From Acidobacteriota bacterium (GTDB lineage Bacteria > Acidobacteriota > Blastocatellia > Pyrinomonadales > Pyrinomonadaceae), in NCBI GenBank assembly GCA_024640445.1, contig JAHEEZ010000064.1:1-15787 (forward strand): DNA of 15,787 nucleotides, read 5' to 3'. Below the pieces are notes generated by a model, which ran no database searches, was not told the origin of the DNA, and saw nothing but the letters and a program-made list of their open reading frames with translations. Positions 14,994 to 15,787 of this stretch are shown here, piece by piece. A program made the translations under genes and the position numbers. Within the stretch, counting starts at the first letter, position 1; each line of letters opens with the position of its first letter.

Positions 14994-15012
14994 TTATTGT
15001 TCGCTGCTAAAC
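14988..15012 (+). other. possible collapsed attC remnant
   Basis: The hydrolase stop region reads GTCTAAT (14988-14994), one base from the left-box consensus RYYYAAC. GCTAAAC (15006-15012), one base from the core site GTTRRRY, abuts the ankyrin-gene ATG. The 11 nt between are too few for an attC. This may be an attC that lost its central part, or chance. Confidence 0.2.
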
Positions 15013-15387
15013 ATGAGTTCCAGCCCGTCCTACACTCTCGATAACGTGTGCGAGGCCATCCGTGATGGCGACGCAGAATTTATTCGTGTTGCAATCGAGT
15101 CTGGCTTCGATCCCAATACAGAGAACTCGGAGGGATACACCCCGTTGCACTACGCAGCGGAGTTGCAGAATCCCTCAATGGTAAAGTTACTTCTCACCCA
15201 CGGTGCTAATCCCTTGCACAAGGACCGAATGGGATATGACGCATCCGACATTGCGGCATGGCATGGTGAATGGCGGATGGGCGCTTACACCACAGAATCA
15301 ACCGAGATACGAGCTCTCCTGAAGGCCCACTCGAAATCATCGAATGCAAGCGTGTTTTCGTGGCTGAAGAAACTTTTTCCGTCGTGA
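15013..15387 (+). CDS. ankyrin-repeat protein
   Basis: A 124-residue protein of two clear ankyrin repeats and a degenerate third (about 10-95). Repeat signatures are AIRDGDAEFIRVAIESGFDPNTENSEGYTPLHYAA followed by NPSMVKLLLTHGANPLHKDRMGYDASDIA. The C-terminal tail (about 100-124) is Ser/Lys-rich and ends SWLKKLFPS. Ankyrin repeats bind protein partners; no enzymatic motif is present and there is no signal peptide. No ribosome site precedes the ATG at 15013, which lies 19 nt after the hydrolase stop, so it is read through from the upstream gene or is weakly translated. An attC-like palindrome follows 33 nt after its stop, so it appears to be the last gene of the array. Confidence 0.82.
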   Translation: MSSSPSYTLDNVCEAIRDGDAEFIRVAIESGFDPNTENSEGYTPLHYAAELQNPSMVKLLLTHGANPLHKDRMGYDASDIAAWHGEWRMGAYTTESTEIRALLKAHSKSSNASVFSWLKKLFPS

Positions 15388-15420
15388 GACTCGCGAAATG
15401 AAACGACCTGACAAGAAGCC

Positions 15421-15510
15421 AGCGAACCATTGCATGCAATGGAGCGGCGGTGGAGACCTTTTACCGGTAGTGACCGTTTTCCCTCCGCCCGCTGATGCAT
15501 AACGTTGATC
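15421..15510 (+). other. attC-like recombination site after the ankyrin gene
   Basis: This 90-bp imperfect palindrome has nested pairing: AAC (15425-15427) with GTT (15504-15506), TGCAT (15431-15435) with ATGCA (15495-15499), and GGCGG (15446-15450) with CCGCC (15485-15489). The core site is GTTGATC (15504-15510), which departs from GTTRRRY at one position. The left arm also contains the perfect palindrome CCATTGCATGCAATGG (15427-15442). Its place just after a gene stop, and its layout of R and L boxes around a GC stem, match attC sites; the family type looks environmental rather than class 1. Confidence 0.6.
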
Positions 15511-15787
15511 ATCCTCGGACCCTCCCTTGTCACTGTCCTGCCCCTCTCTAACAGCCTGCGTTCGGTTCTGCGCGTCGCTGGCGTTCCGGATTCTGTTTCA
15601 TCGGTCAATGGTCAATGTTCAATGAGGCGTGACGCCGCTACGCGGCTCAAGAGGATTCTTGTGGCCTTATACCCCGGGTTTCGCTTCGCTGCACCCGGGG
15701 CTACCCTTCGTCCGTCCCTTCAGGACTCGTTGAGTCCGGCTGGACTTCCCGAGTTTCAGGTTAAGGGGCGAACTGCAATTCGGGTTT
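15511..15787. other. gene-free tail with hairpins and degenerate repeats
   Basis: No gene is supported. There is a hairpin of AACAGCCTGCG and CGCTGGCGTT (15550-15560, 15576-15585; one bulge and one mismatch) and a run of three near-identical heptamers (GGTCAAT, GGTCAAT, GTTCAAT, 15603-15623), similar in spirit to the repeat at the window start. A perfect hairpin GCCGC/GCGGC lies at 15634-15646, and a perfect 8-bp hairpin CCCCGGGT/ACCCGGGG at 15672-15700. A minus-strand ORF here crosses these elements and has no domain. Confidence 0.55.
15634..15657 (+). repeat. intergenic element, right copy
   Basis: This is the counterpart of the element at 12690-12713, in the same orientation: a GCCGC/GCGGC hairpin then TCAAGAGGATT. 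Further downstream the sequence holds a GC hairpin at 15672-15700, which suggests the repeat unit is longer but diverged. Confidence 0.5.

Noticed and set aside
15398..15502. 34-codon plus-strand ORF after the ankyrin gene
   Set aside because: It coincides with the attC-like palindrome and has no ribosome site; it is a by-product of the repeat.
15285..15608. 107-codon minus-strand ORF
   Set aside because: It overlaps the end of the ankyrin gene and the palindromic region, and its Arg-rich translation has no domain.

Overview
The window looks like chromosomal DNA from an acidobacterium-like, Gram-negative (LPS-exporting) organism, perhaps of the Blastocatellia/Pyrinomonadales type. That placement is inference. 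It rests on moderate GC content, HeptaMer-rich intergenic repeats, a recO/LptF-LptG gene context, and a lone C-terminal S-adenosylhomocysteine hydrolase tail of the kind ending in W-x-x-G-T. No rRNA or tRNA gene, CRISPR array or complete insertion sequence was seen.

Layout. (1) Positions 1-690 hold a 90-bp tandem repeat built on GTGAATN heptamers, then gene-free sequence, then a terminator. (2) Positions 691-5289 (minus strand) form a tight probable operon read as hslV-hslU-lipoprotein-FAH hydrolase-transaldolase. It covers two-component proteolysis, an outer-membrane-type FN3 lipoprotein and two small-molecule enzymes, and ends at the terminator at 638-660. (3) Positions 5373-7313 (plus) hold a class I glutamine amidotransferase-like C26 hydrolase followed by a DUF1343/NamZ-type muramidase. 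(4) Positions 7408-11007 (plus) form a compact operon of two small membrane proteins (one only 56 residues), recO, and a single 766-residue protein carrying both an LptF-like and an LptG-like permease, with overlaps or gaps of 0-4 nt. (5) Positions 11079-12518 (plus) encode a secreted DUF1593 nucleoside-hydrolase-like protein.

(6) Positions 12519-15787 are accessory DNA and the most interesting part. A minus-strand ORF joins the first ~47 residues of an integron integrase to the last ~43 residues of an S-adenosylhomocysteine hydrolase, so the integrase has lost its catalytic domain. Divergent from it lie three unrelated short genes: a one-helix membrane protein, an alpha/beta hydrolase and an ankyrin-repeat protein. 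Two imperfect palindromes there have attC architecture (14034-14108 and 15421-15510). I read this as a decayed chromosomal integron whose integrase was inactivated by a deletion into a neighbouring ahcY gene, leaving a frozen cassette array. Diverged copies of one intergenic element sit on both sides of it in the same orientation.
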